A stretch of 64,000 nucleotides of DNA, taken from assembly GCA_016718385.1 (NCBI GenBank), contig JADKDK010000006.1, positions 124,001 through 188,000 of the forward strand, read 5' to 3'. The notes under the pieces were generated by a model. The model was not told the DNA's origin. It did not search any database and worked only from the letters and a program-made list of their open reading frames with translations. The number at the start of each line of letters is the position of its first letter. Within the stretch, counting starts at the first letter, position 1. The DNA comes from Gammaproteobacteria bacterium. Lineage in GTDB: Bacteria > Pseudomonadota > Gammaproteobacteria > Pseudomonadales > UBA5518. Positions 34,700 through 42,589 of this stretch are shown here, piece after piece. The position numbers were made by a program, and so were the translations under genes.

Positions 34700-35383
34700 C
34701 TACCCCACCGCCTCGACGCGCTCCTCCGCGCCCACCGGCGCGAGCAGCGCTTCGCTCTTGTGGCGCGAATTGTTGACGGCCGGCGAGACCGGCGCAAGCA
34801 CAAACGGATGAGGCAGGCGCGAATGCAGGATATCCGAGGGATCGCCGAGCGGCGTTTCGACGTCCAGCCAGCGCGCGAAATCCTGCTCGCGCAGCATCAC
34901 CGGCATGCGGTTGTGCAGGCGGTCGATGCCAGGGGCTGCGCCGGTGGTGATTATGGCGCACGACTCGAGGTGATTGCCGTCTTTCTCCCACACGTCCCAC
35001 AGCCCGGCGAAAGCGATCGCGCCGCGCTCGGGACGGATCAGCCAGGGCTGCTTGTGGCCGTCGACCGGGGTCCACTCGATGAACGACGACGCCGGCAGGA
35101 TGCAGCGTCGGTGGCGCAGTGGACCGCGGAAGGCACGGCTGGTGCCGAGCGTCTCGGCCTTCGCGTTGAACATCGAGTAGCGCTGGTCGATCTCCGGCGC
35201 CCACGAAGGAACCAGCCACCAGCGCATCTCGCGCAACCGCCGCACGCCCTGCTCCTCGATCACCACGGGCACCGCCTCGGTGGGCGCGATGTTCGCGCGG
35301 CTCGGGATGCGCACGTCCAGGCCGAGCTCGCGCAGCAGCGTCTGCAGCCAGGGATCGTCATGGATGTTGTAGCGCCCGCACAT
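34700..35383 (-). CDS. yedK: SOS response-associated peptidase (YedK/HMCES family)
   Basis: A 227-residue SRAP protein starting MCGRYN, so that after Met removal the Cys becomes the N-terminal residue that bonds abasic sites in single-stranded DNA. The other active-site pieces are present: SRANIAPTEAVPVV, FNAKAETLGTSRAFRGPLR, SSFIEWTP (Glu) and LHNRMPVML (His). Start fixed by the MCGR motif. It is divergent from the cupin gene. Confidence 0.93.
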   Translation of the reverse strand: MCGRYNIHDDPWLQTLLRELGLDVRIPSRANIAPTEAVPVVIEEQGVRRLREMRWWLVPSWAPEIDQRYSMFNAKAETLGTSRAFRGPLRHRRCILPASSFIEWTPVDGHKQPWLIRPERGAIAFAGLWDVWEKDGNHLESCAIITTGAAPGIDRLHNRMPVMLREQDFARWLDVETPLGDPSDILHSRLPHPFVLAPVSPAVNNSRHKSEALLAPVGAEERVEAVG

Positions 35384-35479
35384 CGGTAACAAGTCCGTGG
35401 CAATATCGTGATTCCTGCCGGGCCGAAGCCCCGGCGCCGGCCAGTATACTGTCCGGCTTCAGCACCGGAGAAAACCACG

Positions 35480-35938
35480 ATGTACCTGTCGGCCCGCGAG
35501 ATCGAGGAAATGGATGGAGTGCGCAAGGTGCACTACCTGAACCCGGCCGCCGAGCGGCTGAACAAGTCACTGGGAGACGCGGTCGGGATGCAGCACCTGG
35601 GCGCACACCTGATCACGGTGGATCCCGGCCACCAGTCGACCGAGTACCACGTGCACCACTTCGAGGAAGAGTGCATCTACGTGCTGTCGGGGCGCGGCCT
35701 GGCGGTGCTGGGCGAGCAGTTGCAGCCGATCGGCCCCGGTGACTTCATCGGCTGCCCGGCGAACGGCGTCGCGCACGAGCTGATCAACGACGGCGACGAG
35801 CCGCTGGTCTGCCTGGTGGTCGGCCAGCGTCTGACACACGACGTGGTCGACTACCCGCGCCTGGAGAAGCGCCTGTTCCGCAACGCCGGCGAATGGAACC
35901 TGGTGGACCAGGGGGATATCGAGCACGTGAAGCGCTGA
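35480..35938 (+). CDS. Cupin domain protein
   Basis: A 152-residue single-domain cupin. Motif 1 with metal-ligand His and Glu is EYHVHHFEEECIYVLSGRG; motif 2 is IGPGDFIGCPANGVAHELIN. The substrate is unknown. ATG at 35,480 has GGAGA upstream, and a TATACT element at 35,445 may be its -10 box. It is followed by the phosphodiesterase gene after 77 bases. Confidence 0.9.
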   Translation: MYLSAREIEEMDGVRKVHYLNPAAERLNKSLGDAVGMQHLGAHLITVDPGHQSTEYHVHHFEEECIYVLSGRGLAVLGEQLQPIGPGDFIGCPANGVAHELINDGDEPLVCLVVGQRLTHDVVDYPRLEKRLFRNAGEWNLVDQGDIEHVKR

Positions 35939-36015
35939 TGCCATCGGGCGGACGCCCGGCACGGCGACACGAAATGCGCGCCGCTACCCGCATGCTCCGC
36001 GAGGAGGTTCGGCAA

Positions 36016-37254
36016 GTGCACAAGCTCGCGACATTGGTTCTCGGCGCACTGCTCGCCATGCCCGCGCTCGCGGCCCCGGAAGTGCTCAACATCCAGGTTG
36101 GCCCACGCCCCTATTTCCTGGTCGCCGACATGGACGACAGTCCGCTGAAGAAGCGGCTCGGCTCGCAGGAGTGCAGGAACAAGCCGTTCAGGAAGACGGA
36201 TTTCTCGATCGGACACCGCGGCGCCCCGCTGCAGTTCCCCGAGCACACGCGCGAATCCTACGAGGCTGCCGCGCGAATGGGCGCGGGCATCGTCGAGTGC
36301 GACGTCACCTTCACCAGGGACAAGGAACTGGTGTGCCGTCATTCACAGAACGATCTGCACACCACGACCAACATCCTGCTGGTCCCGGAGCTGGCGATGA
36401 AGTGCACAACGCCGTTCACGCCGGCGACTTTCGATGCCGACGGCAATCGTTTGACGGCGGCGAATGCCGAGTGCCGGACGAGCGACATCACACTCGCCGA
36501 GTTCAGGATGCTCAAGGGCAAGATGGATGCGTTCGATCCCGACGCACGAACCGTGCAGGAATACGTCGCCGGCACGGCAAACTGGCGCACCGATCTCTAT
36601 GCCGGCGCGTCCAGCGGCACGCTGATGACCCACCGCGAGAGCATCGTGTTGTTCAGGAAACTCGGCGTTAAGATGACGCCCGAGCTCAAGACCCCCAGCG
36701 TGACGATGCCCTTCGACGGATTCAGCCAGCGCGACTATGCGCAGAAGATGATCGACGAGTACAAGCAATCCGGCGTCCGCCCCTCCGAGGTGTGGCCGCA
36801 ATCCTTCGACCTCGACGACGTGCTGTACTGGATCCGGTCTGAACCGGACTTCGGCAGGCAGGCCGTGTTCCTCGACGACGCCAACGCCACCGATGAGCTG
36901 CCGGACCGGGCGGAACTCGCGCACCTGGCGAACCAGGGCGTGAGGATCTGGGCGCCACCGATGTGGGCGCTGATCTCCAGCGAGAACGGCGCACTGGTGC
37001 CTTCCGCTGCCGCTCTCGACGCCAGGTCGGTCGGCCTGGACATGATCACGTGGACCCTGGAGCGCTCCGGCCTCCTCGCCGGCGGCAACGGCGGCTACTT
37101 CTACCAGAACATCAATGATGTGCTGGCACAGCGCGGGAACGAAGGCGTCGCGATGGAGGCGCTGGACGTCCTCGGCCGCCAGGTGGGTGTGCTGGGCGTG
37201 TTCAGCGACTGGCCGGGAACCGTGACCTATTACGCGAACTGCATGGGTCTTTGA
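36016..37254 (+). CDS. Glycerophosphodiester phosphodiesterase family protein, exported
   Basis: A 412-residue GDPD-family protein. A signal peptide (HKLATLVLGALLAMPALAAPE) directs export. Catalytic pieces are visible: IGHRGAPLQFPEHT (His and Arg), IVECDVTFTRDKELVCRH (Glu, Asp, His) and TPELKTPS. It would split glycerophosphodiesters to glycerol-3-phosphate and an alcohol in the periplasm. GTG at 36,016 has AGGAGG 8 bases before it and is preferred; ATG codons at 35,974 and 35,992 would add a basic leader. Confidence 0.9.
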   Translation: MHKLATLVLGALLAMPALAAPEVLNIQVGPRPYFLVADMDDSPLKKRLGSQECRNKPFRKTDFSIGHRGAPLQFPEHTRESYEAAARMGAGIVECDVTFTRDKELVCRHSQNDLHTTTNILLVPELAMKCTTPFTPATFDADGNRLTAANAECRTSDITLAEFRMLKGKMDAFDPDARTVQEYVAGTANWRTDLYAGASSGTLMTHRESIVLFRKLGVKMTPELKTPSVTMPFDGFSQRDYAQKMIDEYKQSGVRPSEVWPQSFDLDDVLYWIRSEPDFGRQAVFLDDANATDELPDRAELAHLANQGVRIWAPPMWALISSENGALVPSAAALDARSVGLDMITWTLERSGLLAGGNGGYFYQNINDVLAQRGNEGVAMEALDVLGRQVGVLGVFSDWPGTVTYYANCMGL

Positions 37255-37271
37255 TCCGAGCCGCACCACGC

Positions 37272-37307
37272 GCCGGGGGCATCTGCCCCCGGCCATCATC
37301 CATTTTT
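37272..37307 (+). terminator. Terminator-like hairpin after the GDPD gene
   Basis: GCCGGGGGCA-TC-TGCCCCCGGC forms a perfect 10-pair stem 17 bases after the stop. The T run (37,303-37,307) begins about 10 bases after the stem, so it is not ideal, but the hairpin is very strong. Confidence 0.55.
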
Positions 37308-37419
37308 CGCGTCGATGCATGGTGGGCTGGGAAAGGGCCCACGACGTCCACGGGGCGGGCGGCATTTCCAGCTGACCTCGCACAGTCGATGGAACGCACC
37401 CGAACTGCCGATCGCGCCT

Positions 37420-37443
37420 CGATGTAATTATTGTGTAACATCG
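37420..37443. promoter_or_regulatory. A/T-rich inverted repeat upstream of the partner-switch operon
   Basis: CGATGT and ACATCG arms flank a 12-base A/T-rich centre (AATTATTGTGTA), in marked contrast with the surrounding GC-rich DNA. It lies about 145 bases upstream of the STAS start. Candidate operator or alternative-promoter region; no protein is assigned. Confidence 0.4.
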
Positions 37444-37588
37444 ACCCCATACGATGCGTCAGCTTGGCATGGTGGAGCGGCATCTCTTGCGGCACATGCA
37501 TCGCGTTCACTTCGAAGAAGGCCACCAGGCCAGGTGGCCTGCATTCGCTGCGCACCAGCGGATAGTGCACGGCAAAAGAGGTCAGAAC

Positions 37589-37942
37589 ATGGAAATTGAA
37601 TTCGAGCGGATGGACAACGGTATCAGCAAGGTCCTGCTGCGCGGCCGCATGGACGTACTGGGCGTTCAGGCCATCGACATGAAATTCACCGCGCTGACCG
37701 CGACCCAGGCGGCCCTCGTGCTGGTGGACCTGTCGGAGGTCAGTTTCCTTGCCTCGCTCGGGATGCGTACCCTGATCTCCTCGGCCAAGGCCCTGGCTCA
37801 GCGTGGCGGGCACATGGTCCTGGCGAACCCCCAGGCCAATGTGCTCGAAGTCATGAAGGTCTCGGGGCTGTCCAGCGTGATTCCCGTGCTTCAGCACGTC
37901 GATGATGCCGTTCAGGCCCTGGCCAACTTCCAAAGCAAATGA
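37589..37942 (+). CDS. STAS domain anti-sigma-factor antagonist (RsbV-like)
   Basis: A 117-residue single STAS domain. The phosphorylation loop reads DLSEVSFLASLGMRTL, with S56 in the place of the phosphorylated Ser of SpoIIAA/RsbV. In the family the unphosphorylated form binds and removes an anti-sigma kinase. Here the kinase gene follows by 4 bases and a PP2C phosphatase gene after that, making a complete partner switch. No sigma factor is adjacent. Confidence 0.92.
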   Translation: MEIEFERMDNGISKVLLRGRMDVLGVQAIDMKFTALTATQAALVLVDLSEVSFLASLGMRTLISSAKALAQRGGHMVLANPQANVLEVMKVSGLSSVIPVLQHVDDAVQALANFQSK

Positions 37943-37946
37943 GCGG

Positions 37947-38453
37947 ATGGACTCCCCGGCCAACCCTGCGCCGAGCGGTCGCGCGACGCTGCGCATAGGC
38001 AACGATTACAGCGAACTTAACCGCGTGGCAGTATGGCTGGCGCAGTCAGCCGCCGGCTTCGGGCTTTCCGATTCCCTGGTTTTCCGGCTCGATCTGGTGC
38101 TCAACGAGGCGCTGTCGAACATCATCGGCTACGCGCACCCTGAAGCGGGCACCCATGAGATCGCGATCCTTCTGAACGACCACCCGGACAGGGTCCTGCT
38201 CGAGATCACCGATGCCGGCATCCCGTTCGATCCATTCGCACGCGAACCGTTTGTCGAAGCCGAATCGCTGGCGCAGGCGACGGTCACCGGCAGGGGTATC
38301 CACCTCATCCGCTCGTTCACCGATGAGCAGAAGTACCGCAGGCTGGAAAATGGCAACACGATTCGGCTGACCCTGTACAAGTCGAATCGCGCCACCCGGC
38401 CAGCGACTTCTGACCAGCCGTCGCCGCCATTGGCGACAGATCCCGCGCAATGA
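37947..38453 (+). CDS. RsbW-like anti-sigma factor/serine kinase (HATPase)
   Basis: A 168-residue GHKL ATPase of the RsbW/SpoIIAB type. The N box is NEALSNIIGYAHPE, G1 is ITDAGIPFDP and G2 is GRGIHLIRSF. It has no dimerisation/His domain, so it acts as a Ser/Thr kinase on the STAS partner and as a binder of a target protein. A Thr/Pro-rich tail of about 20 residues is unusual. The ribosome site is weak. It overlaps the phosphatase gene by 4 bases (ATGA). Confidence 0.9.
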   Translation: MDSPANPAPSGRATLRIGNDYSELNRVAVWLAQSAAGFGLSDSLVFRLDLVLNEALSNIIGYAHPEAGTHEIAILLNDHPDRVLLEITDAGIPFDPFAREPFVEAESLAQATVTGRGIHLIRSFTDEQKYRRLENGNTIRLTLYKSNRATRPATSDQPSPPLATDPAQ

Positions 38454-39673
38454 CCGTCGAAGCACTGGATCCCGGGGCATTCGTACGCGGCAGCCGAAAC
38501 CTGCTTGCCGCGCTTCCCCTGTGCGAGGGCATCACCTTCGAACTGTTCGAGCCCTTCTTCCTGCAGTGCGAATACTGCCGACTGAATCCGGGTGATTTGC
38601 TGCTCTCGCCGGGCGTGCCGAACCACCACCTGTATGTGCTGCTGTCGGGCGAGATCGCGATCTATATCGATTTTGTCGGCTCGACCAAGAACTTCACAGT
38701 GGCGCCAGGAGAATTCGTGGGCGAAGTCTCGATCATCGATGGCTTGACCCCGACCGGATTCGTGGCCGCCACAACCGACAGCGTGGTGCTGGCAATCCAC
38801 GAGTCTGTTCTGTGGAGGGAATTCTTCCGCATACCGGGATCAGCGCGCAATCTCTTGCGCCAGTTGGCCCGCAGGATGCGCGAACGCAATGTCGCGATGC
38901 AGAAGTCCGTGGAAAAGGCCATCAGGCTCGAACATCTGGAAGCGGAGCTGCGCATTGCGAGTGACCTGCAGGCCAGCATGTTGCCTGTTCGGCCGCTGTT
39001 GCCGACACGGCCCGGAGTATGTGTCGATGCGCTGATGGAGCCGGCAAAGGAGATTGGCGGGGACTTCTACGACGCGTTCGCGCTCGACGAGGACACCGTG
39101 TGCGTGGTCATCGGCGATGTGGCGGGCAAGGGCGTGCCAGCCGCCCTGTTCATGGTGCGCTGCATCACCTTGCTGCGAACGCAGATGCTGCAGAGCAGGG
39201 ATCTGCTGCACACGATTCACGCGATGAATGTGATGTTGTGCGACGACAACCCGAAGTGCATGTTCGTCACCATGATGGTCTGCCTGGTGGACGTGCGCCG
39301 GGCTCGCCTCGATTACGTCAACGGCGGTCACAACCCGGCGCTTTTCGGCAATTTCCGTGACGGCTTTGAGTTTCTGGCACAACCGAAGGGTATTCTGCTC
39401 GGCATAGATCCCGACGCGGCCTACGAGAGCGCCACGCGCAAGCTGAATGCCGGCGACCTGCTGGTCATGTACACGGACGGCATCACTGAAGCGATGAATC
39501 CGGTCAACGAGGAGTTTTCGGACAGACGCCTGCTGGACTTCCTGAAGCGCCAACCAGAGCAGCCGGTCGGCGAACTTGTTCACGGAATCCAGCATGCCGT
39601 GCGGGAGTTCGCTGCCGGTGCCGAACAATCTGACGACCTGACCCTGCTGGTACTCGGCCTCAGCGGACACTGA
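38450..39673 (+). CDS. Cyclic-nucleotide-binding-fold + PP2C (SpoIIE/RsbU) phosphatase
   Basis: A 407-residue two-domain protein. The N-terminal part (about 20-135) is a CNB fold (LNPGDLLLSPG, LSGEIAIYI, APGEFVGEVSIIDGLTPTGF). A coiled linker (about 140-170) leads to a PP2C-type phosphatase domain (about 185-405) with metal residues in GGDFYDAF, VIGDVAGKGVPAALFM, YTDGITEAMN and DDLTLLVLG. It should dephosphorylate the STAS protein encoded two genes upstream. The CNB phosphate loop lacks the usual Arg (TPTG where most have an R), so ligand binding is uncertain. A class III cyclase lies 0.9 kb downstream. Confidence 0.92.
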   Translation: MTVEALDPGAFVRGSRNLLAALPLCEGITFELFEPFFLQCEYCRLNPGDLLLSPGVPNHHLYVLLSGEIAIYIDFVGSTKNFTVAPGEFVGEVSIIDGLTPTGFVAATTDSVVLAIHESVLWREFFRIPGSARNLLRQLARRMRERNVAMQKSVEKAIRLEHLEAELRIASDLQASMLPVRPLLPTRPGVCVDALMEPAKEIGGDFYDAFALDEDTVCVVIGDVAGKGVPAALFMVRCITLLRTQMLQSRDLLHTIHAMNVMLCDDNPKCMFVTMMVCLVDVRRARLDYVNGGHNPALFGNFRDGFEFLAQPKGILLGIDPDAAYESATRKLNAGDLLVMYTDGITEAMNPVNEEFSDRRLLDFLKRQPEQPVGELVHGIQHAVREFAAGAEQSDDLTLLVLGLSGH

Positions 39674-39733
39674 GATCGAGGTCACACAGGGTGCGAAGGG
39701 CGGAGTTTCCGCGCAACCCCGGTTCGAAGATCG

Positions 39734-40429
39734 TCAGCAGAATTCGCCCGTCCGCAGCATGACTGAAAAACGGCCGATATTGTCGCGAGCAGTCGCCTCG
39801 TAGCGGGCCTGGAAATAGTCCGTGCCGAATATCCGCGCACGTGCGAGCAGTGCGTCGAAAAACCGCAGTTTGGCGGCCGAATACACTTCTGCAGTAGCAA
39901 GGGACTCGGTACGCAGCGCGCGGCAGTCGGCGATGAAACGCGGCCAGTCGCAGCCGAGGCTCGCCAGGTCGATGTCACACAGGAGTTGCTCGTCGGGACC
40001 CGGATTTTCCGGTCGGTGTGTCGTGGCCAGGATGAGGGACGAGACTCTGGCGACAAAGGCGTCATCAAACTTTCCGCGCGCCAGGTCCTCGAACAGTACG
40101 CTGCTGCGCTGTTCGTTGTCACTGGCCCCAGGCACCAGGATGCTGTCATGAAACCAGATCGCCATCTCGACCGCGTCTGGTTCTTGCGCGAGCGCGCGCG
40201 CCAGGTCGAACTCTTCGAGACAGCAGGCGAGATGCTCGGCGCCGTGGTAGTGGCGGTCGCTCGCGCCATAGCCGGCGCCGAGCGCATGCCACGCGGCGTC
40301 GGGCGAGGAAGCCCACAGCGGCAACGCGCATCGCTGCCACAAGGCCAGGAAGCGGGGCGCGAGCGCGGGCATCGCTCGCAGTTTGAGCGGTTCGCGTGCC
40401 GTGAGCATCGCGGTGCGGTGATCGTTCAT
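39734..40429 (-). CDS. Predicted HD-type metal-dependent phosphohydrolase
   Basis: A 231-residue protein with RHYHGAEHL (His 60, 62, 66) and WFHDSI (H94, D95), followed by CDIDLASLG; this resembles the HD-superfamily predicted phosphohydrolases of the COG4339 group. The substrate is unknown. It is on the minus strand between the phosphatase and the cyclase, divergent from the cyclase. A role in turning over a signal nucleotide is an idea from context only. Confidence 0.8.
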   Translation of the reverse strand: MNDHRTAMLTAREPLKLRAMPALAPRFLALWQRCALPLWASSPDAAWHALGAGYGASDRHYHGAEHLACCLEEFDLARALAQEPDAVEMAIWFHDSILVPGASDNEQRSSVLFEDLARGKFDDAFVARVSSLILATTHRPENPGPDEQLLCDIDLASLGCDWPRFIADCRALRTESLATAEVYSAAKLRFFDALLARARIFGTDYFQARYEATARDNIGRFSVMLRTGEFC

Positions 40430-40563
40430 GGCCTAACGGACAATGTGCTGGGCGTGCAATTTGGCGTCACACTGCGACATTGCCGCAGGCGTCAGCCGTC
40501 GGTACGCCGGACAATGGCAGACAGCCCGCCGGCCCGGCTCTGCAAAAGGACATCGGCCCGATA

Positions 40564-42549
40564 ATGACACACTTGTCTGAATACACCGATGAATATGAGG
40601 CGCCGTTCGGCTTTCCCGGTCCGAACGCCGATGTCCGGGCGCTGGTCGCCTGGTGGCGCGGCCGACCGTCAGAACCTTGCCCCGTGGGCTTGCTGCATCA
40701 GGCCGCCGATTCCTTCCTGCGCCTGGACGCTCCTCTGCTGGCGTATGACGTGGCCACCGAAGGGTTGCAGCAGCACGCCGGGGATTTCATCCTGCGCCGG
40801 TGGCAAGCCCTCGCACTGGCCCGCTCGGGCTCGCCGCGCCGCGCTCAGGCCATCCTGCGCGAGTTGGCCCGGGAGCAGCCGGACGACGAGGAGACGCTCG
40901 GCTTGCTCGCACGCACGTACAAGGATTTCGCGCTGTCCGCCGCCACCCCCGTCGAGCGCCAGGACGCGCTGCGCCGCGCTTTCGAGGTCTACCACGATGG
41001 CTACCGGAAGCGACGACTGAACTACTGGCTCGGGATCAACAGCGCCTCGATCGCCGTATTGCGCGGCGACCTGCTCACGGCGGTTCGTCTCGCCGAATCG
41101 GTATTTCTGACGTGCCGCGACATCGCGGCGCAGCAGACGGCCGCCAGCAAGCCCGATTACTGGCTATCCAGCACTCTCGGGGAAGCGGAACTGATTCGCG
41201 GACATGTGGAGGCAGCGGCACAGTGGTACCGCCAGGCCGCTCTGCTTGCCCACGGGCACCGTGGCAGCATAGCCACCATGCGGCGCAATGCCACCTTGCT
41301 GCTGAGCCCGGCATCCTGTTTGCCTCTGACGGATGAGCAGCGCGCCGCCATCCAGGCCGCCTTTCCCCGGCCACAAGTCGTCCTCTTCGCCGGGCACATG
41401 ATCGACTTGCCCGACCGTCGTCGGTCACGCTTGCCAGGCGATCTCGCGCCCCGGGTGCAACGACGCATTCGCGGCGCGCTCGACCGCTTCGGTGGACACC
41501 TCATTGGCTACAGTTCGGCCGCGTGCGGGTCGGACATCATGTTCCTCGAGGCGGTGCTGGCGGCGGGGGGCGAGGCGCACGTGGTACTGCCCTATGATCG
41601 CGAGGATTTCGCCCGCGACAGCGTGGACTTCGGCGGAACGCATTGGCGCGAGCGCTTTGAAGAGGTTTTGGCGCATGCGACGGAAGTTGTCATTGCATCG
41701 CCCCGGCAGAAGCTGAGCCTGGGGGGAGCATCGTACGGGTACGCAAACAACGTGCTCACCGGCCTCGCGATGGCGCATGCCGCGCGCGTCGACGGCAGCC
41801 TGCACACCCTGGCCGTATGGGACGGCAAGATTGGCGACGGGCCTGGAGGAACCGCCAGTATTGTCGCGCGCTGGAGCGAGGCGCATCTCGAGCCGCCAGT
41901 CATCATCGATGCATCGGATCTGCTTGCGCCGGATCGGATACCGACGCCGCCCGACACCGACGCGAGCGATACCAGCCAGTTGCCCCCGAATCATGGCATG
42001 GAGGTGCGTGCCATCATGTTCCTGGACGTGGTCAGGTTTTCACAACTGGCAGAAGAGCAGATGCCGGTCTTTGTCGACCACTTTCTCCGAACGCTCGGTG
42101 AACTCGCCAGCCTCGAACCACCGCAGGGACCGCTGGCGAAGGAGTCACGCGGCGACGGTGTCTACTTTGCGTTCGAGAACGTTGGTGCAGCGGGCCGGTT
42201 CGCACTGCAGGTAAACGACATCCTGAAGAACACCGATTGGGGAAAGATTGGACTACCCGAGGATTTTTCCGTGCGCATCAGCCTGCATGCAGGGCCCGTG
42301 TACGGCTACACCTGTCCCTTTCTCGGACGCACCACCTACACGGGAAATCACGTCAACCTGGCAGCCAGGATCGAACAGAGCACGCCCGTCGGGCACGTCT
42401 ATGCGAGCCAGCAATTCGCGGCGTTGACGCGCGAAGCCGGCGTGACCTATTTCGATTGCGATTACGCCGGCCCCGTGGTGCTGGCGAAGAACTACGGGAC
42501 CTTTCCCCTGTATCACGTCGGCTGGAGACGACAACACCCGGTGTTGTGA
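40564..42549 (+). CDS. TPR sensor - SLOG-like - class III nucleotidyl cyclase fusion
   Basis: A 661-residue cytoplasmic protein. Residues 40-250 are helical TPR-like repeats with a YWLGINSASIAVLRGD motif, like the TPR-S sensor domain of bacterial conflict proteins. Residues 268-420 form a Rossmann-like domain (VVLFAGHMID, GYSSAACGSDIMFLEA, HVVLPYDREDF) resembling the SLOG nucleotide-binding fold. Residues 481-655 form a class III cyclase domain: metal-binding D488 (FLDVVRFS) and D531 (RGDGVYF), and N598/R602 (NHVNLAARIE). The purine-selecting positions depart from standard cyclases (T where Asp is usual before GNHVN), so the product is open. Start at ATG 40,564; a TTG at 40,480 is possible. 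Confidence 0.85.
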   Translation: MTHLSEYTDEYEAPFGFPGPNADVRALVAWWRGRPSEPCPVGLLHQAADSFLRLDAPLLAYDVATEGLQQHAGDFILRRWQALALARSGSPRRAQAILRELAREQPDDEETLGLLARTYKDFALSAATPVERQDALRRAFEVYHDGYRKRRLNYWLGINSASIAVLRGDLLTAVRLAESVFLTCRDIAAQQTAASKPDYWLSSTLGEAELIRGHVEAAAQWYRQAALLAHGHRGSIATMRRNATLLLSPASCLPLTDEQRAAIQAAFPRPQVVLFAGHMIDLPDRRRSRLPGDLAPRVQRRIRGALDRFGGHLIGYSSAACGSDIMFLEAVLAAGGEAHVVLPYDREDFARDSVDFGGTHWRERFEEVLAHATEVVIASPRQKLSLGGASYGYANNVLTGLAMAHAARVDGSLHTLAVWDGKIGDGPGGTASIVARWSEAHLEPPVIIDASDLLAPDRIPTPPDTDASDTSQLPPNHGMEVRAIMFLDVVRFSQLAEEQMPVFVDHFLRTLGELASLEPPQGPLAKESRGDGVYFAFENVGAAGRFALQVNDILKNTDWGKIGLPEDFSVRISLHAGPVYGYTCPFLGRTTYTGNHVNLAARIEQSTPVGHVYASQQFAALTREAGVTYFDCDYAGPVVLAKNYGTFPLYHVGWRRQHPVL

Positions 42550-42589
42550 ATTGGCAACTCCTGGACGCGTGTCCGGTCTTTCGCCGCCG

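Larger units (their letters stand above)
37255..37588. other. 334-base non-coding region between GDPD and STAS genes
   Basis: No gene is supported. It holds a terminator-like hairpin (37,272-37,293) and an A/T-rich inverted repeat (37,420-37,443). The remainder is a likely leader for the STAS operon. A short in-frame extension of the STAS gene to 37,454 lacks family similarity. Confidence 0.7.
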
